In this document: positions 1 through 9,949 of the stretch, in pieces
Position numbering within the stretch: position 1 is the first letter of the stretch
Layout: the number at the start of each line of letters is the position of its first letter
Assembly: GCA_963931865.1 (NCBI GenBank)
Contig: OZ007509.1
Location: forward strand, 12,265,671-12,329,670
DNA from: Axinella damicornis
Lineage: Eukaryota; Porifera; Demospongiae; Axinellida; Axinellidae
Reading direction: 5' to 3'
DNA: 64,000 nt
Program-made: the position numbers and the translations under genes
The notes under the pieces: model-generated
The model's database searches: none
What the model was told of the DNA's origin: nothing
What the model saw: only the letters and a program-made list of their open reading frames with translations

Positions 1-776
1 GCAAAGGTCGACTTCCCCACACCTGGTGCTCCCTCCACAAGGATACACTTTGGATGAGACCCATCCGGTAGTTGGGCAACTTGACTAATGTCCATGGCTC
101 GTTTTGACTGCTTGATGTCGTCAATGTTTCCATGGATTGTGGCTTTTGTGAAGGCCTCTCTTTCGCGCTTTGTAATATACTCGTTTCCAACGTTAACGAG
201 GGCAAGATTGATATATTTCTTGGATCCTACTAGTGGCCATTTGTCATACGTTGGCAGTTTCTCTCGTGTGTAGACAGACTTCAGGTAGGAGGCGTAGGTA
301 TCAATGTGTGGTCCGGCTGGAGTTGGTGGGTTGGGTGCGTACAGCCCTGACATCTCACAGCAAGTACTCTCTAGCTTCGTTGCCAGGTGCTGAAGGGATG
401 GCTCGTTTCGAAGAACATCTACAAATAGTCTGAACTTGGTGGCTGGATTAATAGATATAACGTGATCTTCTACTGCTGATAAGAGCTCGTCGACTTTGAC
501 GCGTTCTTTAATGGTTGGCTTCTCAGCCTCTGTCCGCAGGTCTCGTCCAATGAACCCCTTCGAGTACAGCTGAATTGCCAGCCATCCGGCGTCCGATATC
601 CCATCAACTAGGAGAGAAAAACACTCACGAAAGGCGCGAGCCTCCGCTGACTCTCGGTACCGGTTCGACTTTACGCGCTCAGAGTTTGGTGACTCGTGTT
701 GCACTGCTCTAGACTTCGGACGAGGTAGTGTTGGTTCCGACGGTTTAGGAACAGGTTTGGAGAACCATCGACCCAT
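1..776 (-). CDS. NLR-like protein, Death-fold/CARD-like plus NACHT, N-terminal part (runs off left edge)
   Basis: An uninterrupted minus-strand frame of 258 codons runs from an ATG at 776 off the window. Residues about 45-140 form a helical block (FRECFSLLVDGISDAGWLA at its start, then LL.AVEDHV, FRLFVDVLRNEPSLQ) with the pattern of a CARD or other Death-fold domain. At the cut edge the protein enters a nucleotide-binding domain with the Walker A motif GAPGVGKST preceded by CILVE, as in NACHT ATPases. NLR proteins are cytosolic sensors that oligomerise through NACHT and signal through the Death-fold domain; expanded NLR families are known in sponges. The first about 35 residues are Pro/Lys/Ser-rich and probably disordered. 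The ATG is the first in frame. The rest of NACHT and any leucine-rich repeats lie outside the window. An effector other than CARD cannot be excluded. Confidence 0.82.
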   Translation of the reverse strand, partial: MGRWFSKPVPKPSEPTLPRPKSRAVQHESPNSERVKSNRYRESAEARAFRECFSLLVDGISDAGWLAIQLYSKGFIGRDLRTEAEKPTIKERVKVDELLSAVEDHVISINPATKFRLFVDVLRNEPSLQHLATKLESTCCEMSGLYAPNPPTPAGPHIDTYASYLKSVYTREKLPTYDKWPLVGSKKYINLALVNVGNEYITKREREAFTKATIHGNIDDIKQSKRAMDISQVAQLPDGSHPKCILVEGAPGVGKSTF

Positions 777-1076
777 TTTTCTCTTTGTCGATTATCGCTT
801 TCGCAGTTGGTTTCTTTAGGGCTAGCTACGCCGTGGATAAGGGTCTGGTTCCGAGACTAGGCTCATATATATAGCTACCTAGGTACGGGTGTAGGTAGGT
901 ACCGGAAATGCGCGCGCATCTCGAACTCTAATATACCCTAACCTTCCTGCCGGACCAATAACCACTTCATTGGACATAACATGCTTGGCATCAACCAGAC
1001 CCTTTCAACGTAGGATGCCTCCAAGAGCATTGCATCCTGCTCTCTGGATCCCCCTTCTATAGCTCTCCTCTGACAT

Positions 1077-1553
1077 TGTACTGGATGTGCATGCGTCTGC
1101 TTGTGTGGAATGTTTGTTGTTGATTGTGTGGTACCACACAATCAGCAACAAACCTTTCACACAGGTATAAAAATTATTAGAGTTCTCCTCACAGGTAGTT
1201 CTCCACACAGGTATATTAGAGTTCTAGATGTTGATTTTTAGTGGGCAAGAACTCCTTTCGCTTCAAGGGGGCTCAGGATTGGAACAAGTTACCTGCTGAA
1301 AATCACCGAAACTGCTGGATCAGCCCCAATTTTTAAGAAATGCCTCAAGGCCTATCTTATTGAAAGTAGAATTTGTGTCTAATAGTAACATGCTAAAGTT
1401 TTGAGTTGCAAAACTAGCTAGCTAGCTCTCTGCAGGTAATACTAATACAACCCATATAGAGTAGCGTTGGGAACAAGCTCATGCATGTACTGGATCTGCA
1501 TATGCATCTGCTTGTGTGGAATGTTTGTTGTTGATTGTGTGGTACCACACAAT
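1077..1553. repeat. Dispersed repeat pair centred on GTGTGGTACCACAC
   Basis: Two direct copies (about 1077-1153 and 1486-1553) share a start TGTACTGGAT, a TGCTTGTGTGGAATG block and the perfect palindrome TTGTGTGGTACCACACAA. In the first copy the palindrome extends into GTTTGTTGTTGATTG/CAATCAGCAACAAAC arms, so it can fold as a hairpin. It looks like the end of a small inverted-repeat element; no target duplication was resolved. Confidence 0.6.
1247..1382 (+). pseudogene. 3' tail of a non-LTR retrotransposon ORF2 (relic)
   Basis: Translation gives KNSFRFKGAQDWNKLPAE, then after one frameshift a PIFKKCLKAYLIESR-like end and a stop. The pattern R.....A...WN.LP......S...FK..L..YL is the usual C-terminus of CR1/Jockey-type ORF2 proteins. 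No reverse transcriptase core lies upstream, so this is a 3' fragment lying between the two copies of the palindromic repeat. Confidence 0.6.
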
Positions 1554-1561
1554 AGATAGGT

Positions 1562-1606
<45 letters not shown>

Positions 1607-1607
1607 T
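1550..1607. repeat. (AGAT)n microsatellite
   Basis: About twelve perfect AGAT units directly follow the second copy of the GTGTGGTACCACAC repeat. Confidence 0.95.
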
Positions 1608-1639
1608 TAATCTGTGACAGGAAATGCCTCATCAGCGAT

Positions 1640-3060
1640 AGTGCTGGTTTTCATGAGGGTCCTGCATATAACCACACATAGCACAAACAGACAAAAGATA
1701 ATGTATACAGTTGAGAAATAATATGCAAGAGTGCAAGTACAGTAACAACTAGCGTGTGCAAATAAGGTGTACTAATTATTTAGCTGCAAAAACCATGCAT
1801 TATTAGACTTTTGGCTACCAGATAACAATCAGATTATCATGTGATTAGCTAGCTAGAACTGTAATGTTTTCACTGCAGAGTAATCAGTGGAGCTGTTCTT
1901 AGGGGCCCACAACAAGTCCCAAAGCTAAGTGTATTGTGCTTACTGTTAACAATCCATGGAATAGTTTCATTGAGCGCTCACTGCATTATTTGGGGGTTTC
2001 AGTGAGCACATAGCTACCATCATCAGCCACATACAAACAAGTCAAGGCTGAAACCCCTCTCACTGGTTGCATAGAGGTAAGAGGCCAATTCACTGCTATG
2101 TACATGTCTTGATAGTTGGTTTCTTGCGGGTTGGTTTCTTTCCGGTTGGTTTCTTGCGGGTAGGGGGAGGTCCACGGGGCAAGCTCAGCAGGAACTAGCT
2201 AGCTCCTGTTTAGTACGGCTGCTGGCCAACGTAGTTTCCACTGTGGAGAAACAGTCATTGGCACAATGACATGGGTTAGCTAACTTAATTCCATGCATGC
2301 AAGTCATACCGTGAAGACATAAACCAGCCTCATACACAGGCTTCTCACCCCAGCTGCAAACGGGGGTTAGAAGGCCTGGTGGTAGTAGGATAGGGCTTAA
2401 AGATTAGCACAGTATAGCTATTACTATGTATCACCACCGTGCACAGAGTATGATTTCTGGGTATTCTCTCTCCTGCAGTTGTGTTGTTCTGTGGTGTACT
2501 AGTGTTCTCCTCAGAAATTTCAGAGGGTGCATCATCATGATCGTTCTATAATATTTGACAGTTCAGTAGCTACTTGTGCCAGATGAACAATAGACGATAC
2601 AAGATGGAACCCATTTTATACTCCTAACAACCTATGTTTTAGACTTTGGCATAATTTTTATGTTAGCATAATTTTAGGTAGCTAATAGAATAGAATTATT
2701 CTCGAATAATAGGCTCAAATTTCAGGCCATAAAAAGAATAATAGACACTGCTGCTGCTGTTGTTGTTTTGTTTTAGAGGATCAGCTGTGCCTATCTGAGC
2801 AATCCTATAGCTTACTCTTTCAATAATTGTGGTGATCCATTCCGTCAAGAATCTAATCAAGTTGTCTATAATCAAGTAGTCTATTATCTGGAGGAGGCAC
2901 AGGCCATATATTGGTTGATGGGATTCGGGACCTGCAACAATAAAACCCATGGCATGTTCATTACACTCCTGGTATAGGAAAAATTGTGCCGCGTAAATAA
3001 TTAAATAATCTAAATAATCTAAATAATTAAATAATCAAACCTCACAGCACGCAGGAAAGG
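1640..3060. other. No recognisable gene
   Basis: AT-rich sequence. It holds three near copies of GTTGGTTTCTTGCGGG at about 2116-2162. On the minus strand an open stretch near 2810-2940 is bounded by a TTGTTGCAG acceptor and a GTAAGC donor. That stretch could be an exon of the gene starting at 3.1-3.4 kb, but no family was recognised. Confidence 0.4.
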
Positions 3061-3139
3061 TCTAAAGAGATTCTGACTACACCATCGTGATCGCTATCAT
3101 GCAGTGACACAACCACACAATAATTGTGGCGAAACTCAC

Positions 3140-3186
3140 CTTGGTGATGGAGATACAATCGCTTTTGTCGTGCCGTCGGCCGCCAT
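3140..3186 (-). CDS. Putative first coding exon, copy A
   Basis: ATG at 3186 in the context GAGCAATGGCG, then 15 codons plus 2 nt (MAADGTTKAIVSPSP), then the donor AG|GTGAGT. Downstream exons would lie at lower coordinates; one candidate acceptor is near 2940. No family is recognised from so short a peptide. The start context and the canonical donor, conserved in copy B, are the only support. Confidence 0.35.
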
Positions 3187-3304
3187 TGCTCGATCGTTCC
3201 CTTCGACGTTGGTTGCCAGTACAGTCATACGAAGGGCCCACAAAGATTCTGACCACACAGCCGTAATCGCTGTTGTTCACTGACGGTTACATACCGAAAC
3301 TCAC

Positions 3305-3361
3305 CGTGCTGGCAAGGTTGTAAGTGCTGTTATAATTTCGTGTCTTCCCTTTGGTCGCCAT
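3305..3361 (-). CDS. Putative first coding exon, copy B
   Basis: ATG at 3361 in the context TAGCAATGGCG, then 19 codons (MATKGKTRNYNSTYNLAST) ending at a GTGAGT donor in phase 0. Copy A ends in phase 2, so the two cannot join the same downstream exon in the same frame. They are either first exons of two tandem genes or one is non-coding. Confidence 0.35.
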
Positions 3362-3399
3362 TGCTAGCGTTCGACTGAGCGTGGTTGCCACGTGGCATG

Positions 3400-4280
3400 T
3401 GCGTTAATTGGAACGAATTGCAATAATTAGCTTGCGCTACTGCGAGGCAACCGCGGAGTTGCAACGGCTACCAGGAGTGCGGTTGCCCCTCGAAAACAAT
3501 AATAATAAAAGAACGTTAGGCAGAGATTTTGAGAATACAAGTATAGAATAATAGATGGGGGATAAATGTTTTTTGTCAAGGCCTACCTACATTCCACAAA
3601 AGGAAACTATAATTATTTAACAGGTACCTAAATTAAATACAGCACATTAGCATGGTAGCGCCCTAATCATTAACACATAAACGACTCTTAGCATAAATCA
3701 CCAAATCCTTAGTCCCACACATAGGTGTAATTCACATGCATTCATGCACATAGGTGTAAGTATAGTCCAGTCTGTCACAATCGCACATTAATTACTAACA
3801 ATTAACTCATCCTTACCAACCATGAGAAAGTTTAGGGAAGCAAAATAGTATTAAATTCCCCATAATTATAATGGGAGTTCATGATGGCATTTTCCATCAT
3901 TGGTTGGTAAGGAGTTAATGACATGTACTTCTCCAACGCGTTTCTTGTGCTTTATGCCTGGTGTGACTCTCATTAATTATCTATTCTAGCTACGTATACC
4001 TTCCAGGATGCATTCTGATTGAAATTTTCACAGAGAAAAAAATGCTGGCTTCTCCGCTTTCTCTACTCTGAAAACCTCTTCAGGATGCTTCTTACCAGCA
4101 CTAGATTATAACCATTGGGTCATGTTCAATTAAAAGAAGTCCAAAAGATATAATATGAAATCTACAAGGCACACAACTGAAGTTGTCAGTTGAAAACATT
4201 TCATTAAAATATTATGTATTGTGCCATAGCCAGTATACTTTCACAAAGTTACAAAAGGAGAAAACTATATAAGTACATCC
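3400..4280. other. No recognisable gene
   Basis: AT-rich intergenic or intronic sequence without a supported exon or repeat. Short inverted sequences near 3800-3920 (TTACCAACCATGA and its near complement) may form a weak stem. Confidence 0.4.
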
Positions 4281-4283
4281 GGA

Positions 4284-4590
4284 TCACCACCAAATAACTC
4301 TGTCTGTCTGGGAGTGGATCTCTGGCTCAAGTTCGATAAACACCTGGTCTGTCATAGTAGTGACAATGAACCGCTGGTACATCTCAGAGAGATACAGTTT
4401 CCCTAGTGTGATGTTGTGTGTGAGAGATTCGATCAGTGTCTGAGTACCCTCCACGCCTATGGGATCTTAGTCTCATAATCAAATTTTAATAGCACGGGTC
4501 CATTCTCTAGTACAGTTCCTTCCCCTTCCCACCAGGTGGTGTTCCTCTTCACCACATGCTGGCACTCATGGGTTGATACTTGATAGGTCT
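4284..4590 (-). pseudogene. Coding relic of unknown family with one frameshift
   Basis: Two minus-strand open stretches join across a small frameshift near 4460. The first reads CQHVVKRNTTWWEGEG..ENGPVLLKFDYETKIP. The second reads GTQTLIESLTHNITLGKLYL..MYQRFIVTTMTDQVFIELEPEI and ends at a TGA at 4284. The composition looks protein-like, but I do not recognise the family. Part of the first stretch (CACCACATGCTGGC with flanks) recurs near 27740-27790, so it is probably repeat-borne or a duplicated gene fragment. Confidence 0.3.
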
Positions 4591-5466
4591 TGCAGCATGT
4601 TGAGGCATGGTGTACATACGTGATTTACATAGTGCCTGTTGTTGTGCTATGTACAGTAAACACTATTTACGGTCCACATGCAGTATACCAGTACTCACGT
4701 ACATCAAGTTGACAACAACATGATTACTTGACAATACAAAGCACCTCCAGTGTCATCAGTCGTCATGACTTTTGAGGTACCCCCCCCCCCCCCCCCAACA
4801 ATAAAGACGAGGACGTAGAGGAATTAAACAAAGTGCAAGATGAGAGTGGCAGACCGGTTGAAGATGAGGGTGGAAAGAGCATTGGTAGCAGCATTGAGCA
4901 TGATGTGTCTGACTTTGAAGAGCAAGAAAATTGAACATGAAGTAGCCTTCAGTGCTTTTAGGTGAGTAAGTTGCTTTCCGCACACCCTAAAATTAGTTGT
5001 TCGTCAGTTTGATACTGTGACAATGTTTGAAGATCTCTTGAAGCACACCCATGCACTAGCAACTCTTCCACAAAAGCGACAGAGAAGTTAATGTCCCTTT
5101 GTGGGAAACAGCTAATCCGTGACTGTCCAACCAGATGGAGCTCTCTCTACATTCCTCCTAATTGAGCATTTGCTGGAGGTCAAGAACTCAGTGTTACAAG
5201 AGCTGGAATGGGATAGTCTTGCAATAAGCGAATGGAAGGTTCTAGAAGGAGTGTTGCTGCTACCTTTCACTCAATTCACGTCACTTATCAGTGGTGAAGA
5301 TTTTACCACGTTTTCAGTCCCGTGATTGTGGATATTAAGATACACCTTGAAGAGGTATTGGATTTTTAACATTGACAGAGATTTGCAAGTTGGTTGAAGA
5401 ATGCAGAATGCAATCACTTTATGGCTTCAGGTCAGCGGTACTTAATTAACCAAAGATTGATAGCAC

Positions 5467-6540
5467 ATGTGCACTCATCAAGTTAACGCACATGCACAAG
5501 CACAGGCAAGGTTCAGTAACACTAGTAGTAGTACAGATTTTGTGGCGCGTAAAAGACTTAAAGATTGCTTGAGATTGCTAGATCTATGTCCTACAACTAC
5601 CCGCAGTACAACAGCTATGCCCATTGTCCAAGGGCTTTCATGCAGTGGGCAAGGGATGCCACCAATCTGGGAACATCCCTCCTCCAGTCTCCCAGCCAAT
5701 ACTACCATCCCAACTTCAGGTGAGATGAGAAAGTCCCAGAGTGGAAATTGCATCACTGGCTCCCCCAGTAATATTGCTATATCAGACTGTGAACTAGAGA
5801 CTGAGGTTGAGCCTTCTTGTAAGGAACCTGTGCTGGTTACAGCAAGTGTGAAAATGATGTGTCGAAATGATGAGCATAAGACACACATAATTTTTTTGTA
5901 GGATGTTGTATGATGTCATGAAAATGAAGCTTGTATCTTCTCTTTCTAGTGACTTGAAGTTTGATGTTGGTTACTATCGTGGAACCAAATGCATATGGAT
6001 TAGAAATGAAGCTGACTTGAACAATTTAATTGCAATGCAGAGTTGCAACTTTGTGGTCCAATGGTCTCAGTCCTGCAAAGACCATTTTCAGATCTCATGG
6101 CAGTGATAGCATTGAATCTGATGACGAGAATCAGTCAGAAATTGAAACGCAAAAAAAAACTGCACTCGAGCAAAGGCTGATTGTGTTGACGACATTGTGG
6201 ATGAGTTGCCACAAAAACATGGATCCAGATTAACCTCACTACAGTACTGTCAGAAACAATCGTTGCAGGGAGACACAGTGACCTGGAAAACCTATACCAA
6301 AAGGCTCATTTTTCAAGACTAGAGTTGCTAAACATGATGAATTGTCCCCAAAAATCCCACCTAAGGCTCCAACAGCTATAACGCCAATGAGAGCTGCTGC
6401 ATGAACTCAACATAAGTCAACATACATTAAACAAATCAGGGAGCTTCACTCTCTGTTTGCTACCAGCCTCTGAAGACTTTCAGAAACAAAAGGACATTAT
6501 ACTTCAGATATTTCTCCATCTGTATAGTGCTATCACTGTA
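5467..6540 (+). pseudogene. Decayed repeat-encoded protein (RGxKxxWIRxEADL family)
   Basis: Open pieces on the plus strand with several frameshifts. Around 5940-6040 the translation reads DLKFDVGYYRGTKCIWIRNE followed by ADLNNLI. Around 6170-6240 another frame reads VDDIVDEL.QKHGS, and a further piece near 6250-6500 continues it. This order (GYYRG..WIR.EADL, acidic linker, DDIVDEL.QKHGS, TSLQY) resembles repeat-associated proteins I recall from demosponge genomes. Function unknown. The match is from memory, and no intact frame exists here. Confidence 0.4.
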
Positions 6541-6609
6541 TGACTATGCTACATGTACCCAGCATGAGACATATATTTCTAGGAGAGAAAAGAATATTAC
6601 ACATCCTAT

Positions 6610-6877
6610 CAATCTTTGGGTAATTAAGTACCGCTGACCTGGAGCCATAAAGCGAATGCATTCTTTGTCAGTTTTCTTGTGTAACAGTAGTGAATGCCAG
6701 TATAAGCGAGGCTGTGATGTACTTTGGTATGAAACTTCATTATCCCGTAAGTAGTATACTTCACTTTGCTAAAAGACTCTTCAAGTGGGTTAAGATCTGA
6801 TGAGTAGGGTGGAAGGAAACGTACCAATGCCCCAGCTGCAGATATCAGGCTGAATACACTTTCTACATGGTGAAAAA
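6610..6877 (-). pseudogene. Tc1/mariner (IS630-type) transposase C-terminal relic
   Basis: The minus strand encodes GALVRFLPPYSSDLNPLEES followed by FSKVKYTTYG. This matches the DDE_3 signature (FLPPYSPDLNPIE..F..LK) that contains the last catalytic acidic residue of Tc1/mariner-IS630 transposases. Upstream catalytic parts are missing. The relic abuts a copy of the GGGGCGAGC repeat. Confidence 0.6.
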
Positions 6878-7295
6878 CTAGTGGAATGCAGGACATTGGA
6901 GGGCGAGGCTGAGCGAAGTGCATGCGCGTGCAGAGCATATGCATGCACGCAAGGAGCAGTTACATTCACATGACTGTCATCGGTCAATGAGCATAGTAGG
7001 CCAGAAATTATGACACTAAACATACACTCGTGCACATCACAGCAACTGTGACTCTGGTTAGCATTTATAGCTGAAGCAGTCTACCAGGTACGTCACTGGC
7101 CATCACAGTAGGTCCACGAGCTGTCTCCATCTTTGTCAGTGTCGCCACCGAGGAGGCAGAATGTTCACGTGCAAGTGAAATTCGCTGATTTAAAATTTAC
7201 AGTAATTGCAAGATCCACCGGACACACAAACATACACACGCAAAGCGCAATGAAGTCACACTAGTGTGGGGCTCGCTTAGGCTCGCCCCAACTAG
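6878..7295. repeat. Non-autonomous element with GGGGCGAGC ends (copy 1)
   Basis: Starts near GGAATGCAGGACATTGGAGG and ends with GGCTCGCTTAGGCTCGCCCC. A second copy with the same ends and shared interior blocks (GAAGCAGTCT, GTCGCCACCGAGGA-like) lies at about 61001-61785. Both carry a GGGGCTCGC..GCTCGCCCC hairpin at the right end. Confidence 0.55.
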
Positions 7296-7315
7296 CATTA
7301 CCAAATACAATTATA

Positions 7316-7480
7316 ACTAGAGGTGTTCATAGAACACATACCCCGCGCTGAACGTCTACAGGCCAGGATGCATGCAGTGCAGCTACAATCGACGTGACAT
7401 CTCTGCCGATACGCATCGAACAGGGTGGCTATCGCGTATACTGTGTTCGTGCATGGCCATATCCAAATTTTTAGAAGATA
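7316..7480 (-). repeat. Partial copy of the AACTAGAGG repeat family
   Basis: Begins AACTAGAGGTGTTC and matches the reverse complement of about 30910-31073, including the CATAGAACACATACCCCGCG and GATGTGACATCTCTGCCGAT-like blocks. Longer copies lie at 29764-30188, 30484-31073 and 37282-37745. Confidence 0.6.
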
Positions 7481-7544
7481 TATGGTTGGAGAATCTCAGA
7501 GTGTCTAGGGTGTGTCAAAGGTGCCTATAGAGTGTCTGTGGTGC

Positions 7545-7717
7545 TGTGGTATCGACCGCTGTGACTTGAGTTCATACCACACATAAAACTCTGTATAACA
7601 ATATTCACATACACTTATATACTCTCTGATATGCATACGTCACAGAATGTTCCAGAACTGAACATGAGGCATGACACTGAGCATGCGCATGCAGATACAC
7701 AATTGCACAACACTACA
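7545..7717 (-). repeat. 3' LTR of the Ty3/Gypsy element
   Basis: 173 bp, TG...CA ends, nearly identical to 9091-9281 except for a 14-bp deletion after TGTGGTATCG. The high identity implies a fairly recent insertion despite the broken interior. Confidence 0.88.
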
Positions 7718-7831
7718 TCTGGAATAAGAATAAGTATGCACTTACAAACTCAATAACTTCACAACAACCATAAGAGCAACATGACCACTTGAATGCATAG
7801 CAAAACTCATGGCACAACTCATGCACAACAA

Positions 7832-8450
7832 TTAACAAAATCCTGCTTGGTACCTGTCCGGAGGTTTCCTAACTCGTTTCTGAGTCAACGTTGCATGAGG
7901 AGGTGAGATGCTCTGCGAAGACACCGGATCCAACAGTGTTGCAGGCAGTTGCTGTGTCTCCGCCTCACCCACTGACACGGGAAAGTCCATGTTCTCATCT
8001 TCCCTGTTTTGAGTAGCTCCTACTTCATCCTCTGACTCTTCATGATTCAATTCAACCGTGAACCCTGCTCTCAACTGATCTTGGTGTCACCGTCTCGTTT
8101 TACCTCCTTCCATACGAACAACGAACGACACTGGACCTGTAGTCTCTACAATCTCCCCTGGAAGCCAACGTTGACCCTGACCAAAATTCCAGATATACAC
8201 CTTTGTCCAACAGTGAATGTCCTTGGCGTGGCTGTAGCATTGTGTGCTTCCTTTTGCTGCAACTGCTTACTCTCCACATGACCGGCCAGGTTTGGCTTCA
8301 TAACAAATTTCCTGCCAGTCCAGGACTATGTGCTGGAGCCAATCTCGTCCCAACAAACTCGGTCCGCTCCCTTCCACTACCATCAGTGGCAATTAGGCAG
8401 TTTGGCTCTTGTACGTGACCTCAATTAACATCCACGCATCCCAACACCGA
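7832..8450 (-). pseudogene. Ty3/Gypsy pol remnant: protease end fused to integrase C-terminus
   Basis: Reading the minus strand from 8450, one frame shows MVVEGSGPSLLGRDWLQHIV, the usual end of a Gypsy retropepsin. Then come pieces of a pol linker, an IN C-terminal block WLPGEIVETTGPVSFVV..HQDQLR (the GPY/F-like region), an acidic tail and VRKPPDRYQAGFC before the stop at 7832. Frameshifts separate the blocks, so it is not functional. Confidence 0.7.
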
Positions 8451-8468
8451 AAACACGCCCCGGCAACC

Positions 8469-9056
8469 TTAGATTTGCTGGAGGGAGGGAGTGACCTTGA
8501 GTACGGCTTCCGTTGTGGAGTCACTCTCTTGGCCGTGTGGGGTCTCCAACTCTTTCACATTGCGAGTGGCCGTCTCTAAGCCCCGAGCAAGCTCCAATGC
8601 CTTCTGGTAAGTCAACTTGGGTTCAGCTAGCAGTCGCTTCTGTATGGCACTATCGTTGATGCCACACACAATTCTGTCGCACAGCATCGCCTCGAGCGTT
8701 CGATCAAAGTTGCAAAATTCAGCAATGGCACACAAACGTCGACACTGACTCTCCTGGTTTCCGTGATCTGCTGTTGAACTTCAACCGCTGAACTATCTCC
8801 GACGGAACAGGGTTGAAGTGATCTGACAGGGCCTTTACGAGGTTGCTATACGATTCATCTCCCGGCTTCGTGGGCGAGATGAGGTTACGCAGGACCTTGT
8901 ACGCAGAAGGTCCAATCACTGTCAGCAGTACAGCACGTTTCATCCCTCTGCAGTGATCCCGTTGGCCTCGAAGTAGTGACCCAACCGCTCCACATACTGC
9001 AGTCACTCTTCTTTCGCACTGTCAAATTCCTCGATCTTCCCAACCATCGCTGCCAT
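8469..9056 (-). pseudogene. Ty3/Gypsy gag (pseudogene)
   Basis: Starts with ATG at 9056 (MAAMVGKIEEFDSAKEE), then has a TGA where Trp is expected, and a frameshift before KRAVLLTVIGPSAYKVLRNL. A later frame carries FCNFDRTLEAMLCDRIVCG..IQKRLL and ALELARGLE. This is the typical order of metazoan Gypsy Gag capsid, with the W..Y..RL...F.AN region at the start. At least one nonsense and two frame changes make it dead. Confidence 0.75.
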
Positions 9057-9090
9057 CGTGAGCTCAAAATCCCGCACTCGTCGCCAAATA

Positions 9091-9281
9091 TGCGGTATCG
9101 TTCCGCTCACAGTGACCGCTGTGACTTGAGTTCATACCACACATAAAACTCTGTATAACAATATTCACATACACTTATATACTCTCTGATATGCATACGT
9201 CACAGAATGTTCCAGAACTGAACATGAGGCATGACACTGCATGAGCATGCGCATGCAGATACACAATTGCACAACACTACA
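9091..9281 (-). repeat. 5' LTR of the Ty3/Gypsy element
   Basis: 191 bp, direct repeat of 7545-7717. It retains the 14 bp TTCCGCTCACAGTG that the other LTR has lost. It is followed on the minus strand by a TTTGGCGACGAG primer-binding-site-like motif. Confidence 0.88.
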
Positions 9282-9680
9282 GGTGCCTATATAGAGTGTC
9301 TTGGGTGCCTCAGGTGCCTAGAGTGTCTAGGGTGCCTCAGGTGCTTATAGAGTGTCTGTGGTGCTCAGAGTGTCTTGGGTGCCTCAGGTGCCTAGAGTGT
9401 CTGTGGTGCCTCAGGTGCCCATGCAGAGTGTTTATGGTGTCTAGGGTACCTCAGGTGCCTAGTGTGTCTGAGGTGCCTCAGGTGCCCAGAATGTCTATGG
9501 TACCTAGAGTGTCTGTGGTGCCTCAGGTGCCCAGAATGTCTATGGTACCTAGAGTGTCTGTGGTGCCTCAGGTGCCCAGGTGGGGACATCATGGATGCCA
9601 GAGACACAACGGACACCGGCGACACCAGTGACACTAGGGACACCACACACAATAGGGACACCACTGACACCATAGACATT

Positions 9681-9780
9681 TAGTCTCGCGGGCCAGCCTC
9701 TTGCCACACCCACTATACTGTGGGTGTGGTGAGACCCACTACTGTGGGTGTGGCGAGAGGCTGGCCTAGCTGCGAGACTA
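9681..9780. mobile_element. Hairpin element, TAGTCTCG...CGAGACTA, 100 bp
   Basis: Imperfect palindrome with ends TAGTCTCGCGGGCCAGCCTC and its counterpart, and an interior with GCCACACCCACTA. Flanks are ATAGACATT and ATGGACATT (8 of 9 match), which fits the 9-bp target duplication seen for this family elsewhere. A related fragment (CTCGCGGGCC..CCACACCCAC) lies at about 16092-16140. It is inserted in the minisatellite. Confidence 0.75.
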
Positions 9781-9949
9781 ATGGACATTATAGGGACACC
9801 ACGGACACTAGGGACACCACTGACACCAGCGACACCATAGACACTATAGGAACACCACCGACACTAGAGACAGCGTGGACACTAGGGACACCACTGACAC
9901 CAGCGACACCATGTACCACACACCAGCGACACTATGGGTAATTAGCGTA

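Larger units (their letters stand above)
3066..3395 (-). repeat. Tandem duplication of a first-exon/promoter unit
   Basis: Two adjacent diverged copies (about 3066-3220 and 3245-3395). Each has, on the minus strand, GCAATGGCG as a strong start context, a short open frame, a GTGAGTTTCG donor, and a similar post-donor stretch ending in a GTCAGAATC-like block. Homology continues through the donor into the intron, so the duplicated unit includes promoter, exon and intron start. Confidence 0.55.
7545..9281 (-). mobile_element. Degenerate Ty3/Gypsy LTR retrotransposon with large internal deletion
   Basis: Two direct repeats (7545-7717 and 9091-9281) bound decayed gag and pol pieces on the minus strand. 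The outer flanks carry the 5-bp duplication GGTGC (7540-7544 and 9282-9286). LTR ends are TG...CA. Just inside the 5' LTR, on the minus strand, TTTGGCGACGAG is a plausible primer-binding site. Gag is followed by the end of a protease (LLGRDWL) and then directly by the C-terminal part of integrase, so reverse transcriptase, RNase H and the integrase core are deleted. At 1737 bp it is far shorter than a full element, and it is inserted in the GTGCC minisatellite. Confidence 0.88.
7496..9930. repeat. GTGCCTCAGGTGCC / GACACCACTGACACC minisatellite, interrupted
   Basis: A degenerate tandem array. 7496-7544 and 9287-9590 consist of GGTGCCTCAGGTGCCTAGAGTGTCT-like units. From about 9595 to 9925 the array reads GACACCACTGACACTAGG-like, related to the reverse complement of the first half. 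It is interrupted by the Ty3/Gypsy element (7545-9281) and by a hairpin element (9681-9780). Confidence 0.8.

Noticed and set aside
5478..5888. 136-codon minus-strand frame opposite the 5467-5901 frame
   Set aside because: Mirror frame of the decayed plus-strand repeat protein; no splice or homology support.
9296..9788. Open frames on both strands in the minisatellite
   Set aside because: Tandem-repeat translation with no domain and with open frames in several phases.
9282..9930. CRISPR-like array
   Set aside because: Units are contiguous and degenerate without unique spacers, and the window is eukaryotic; it is a minisatellite.
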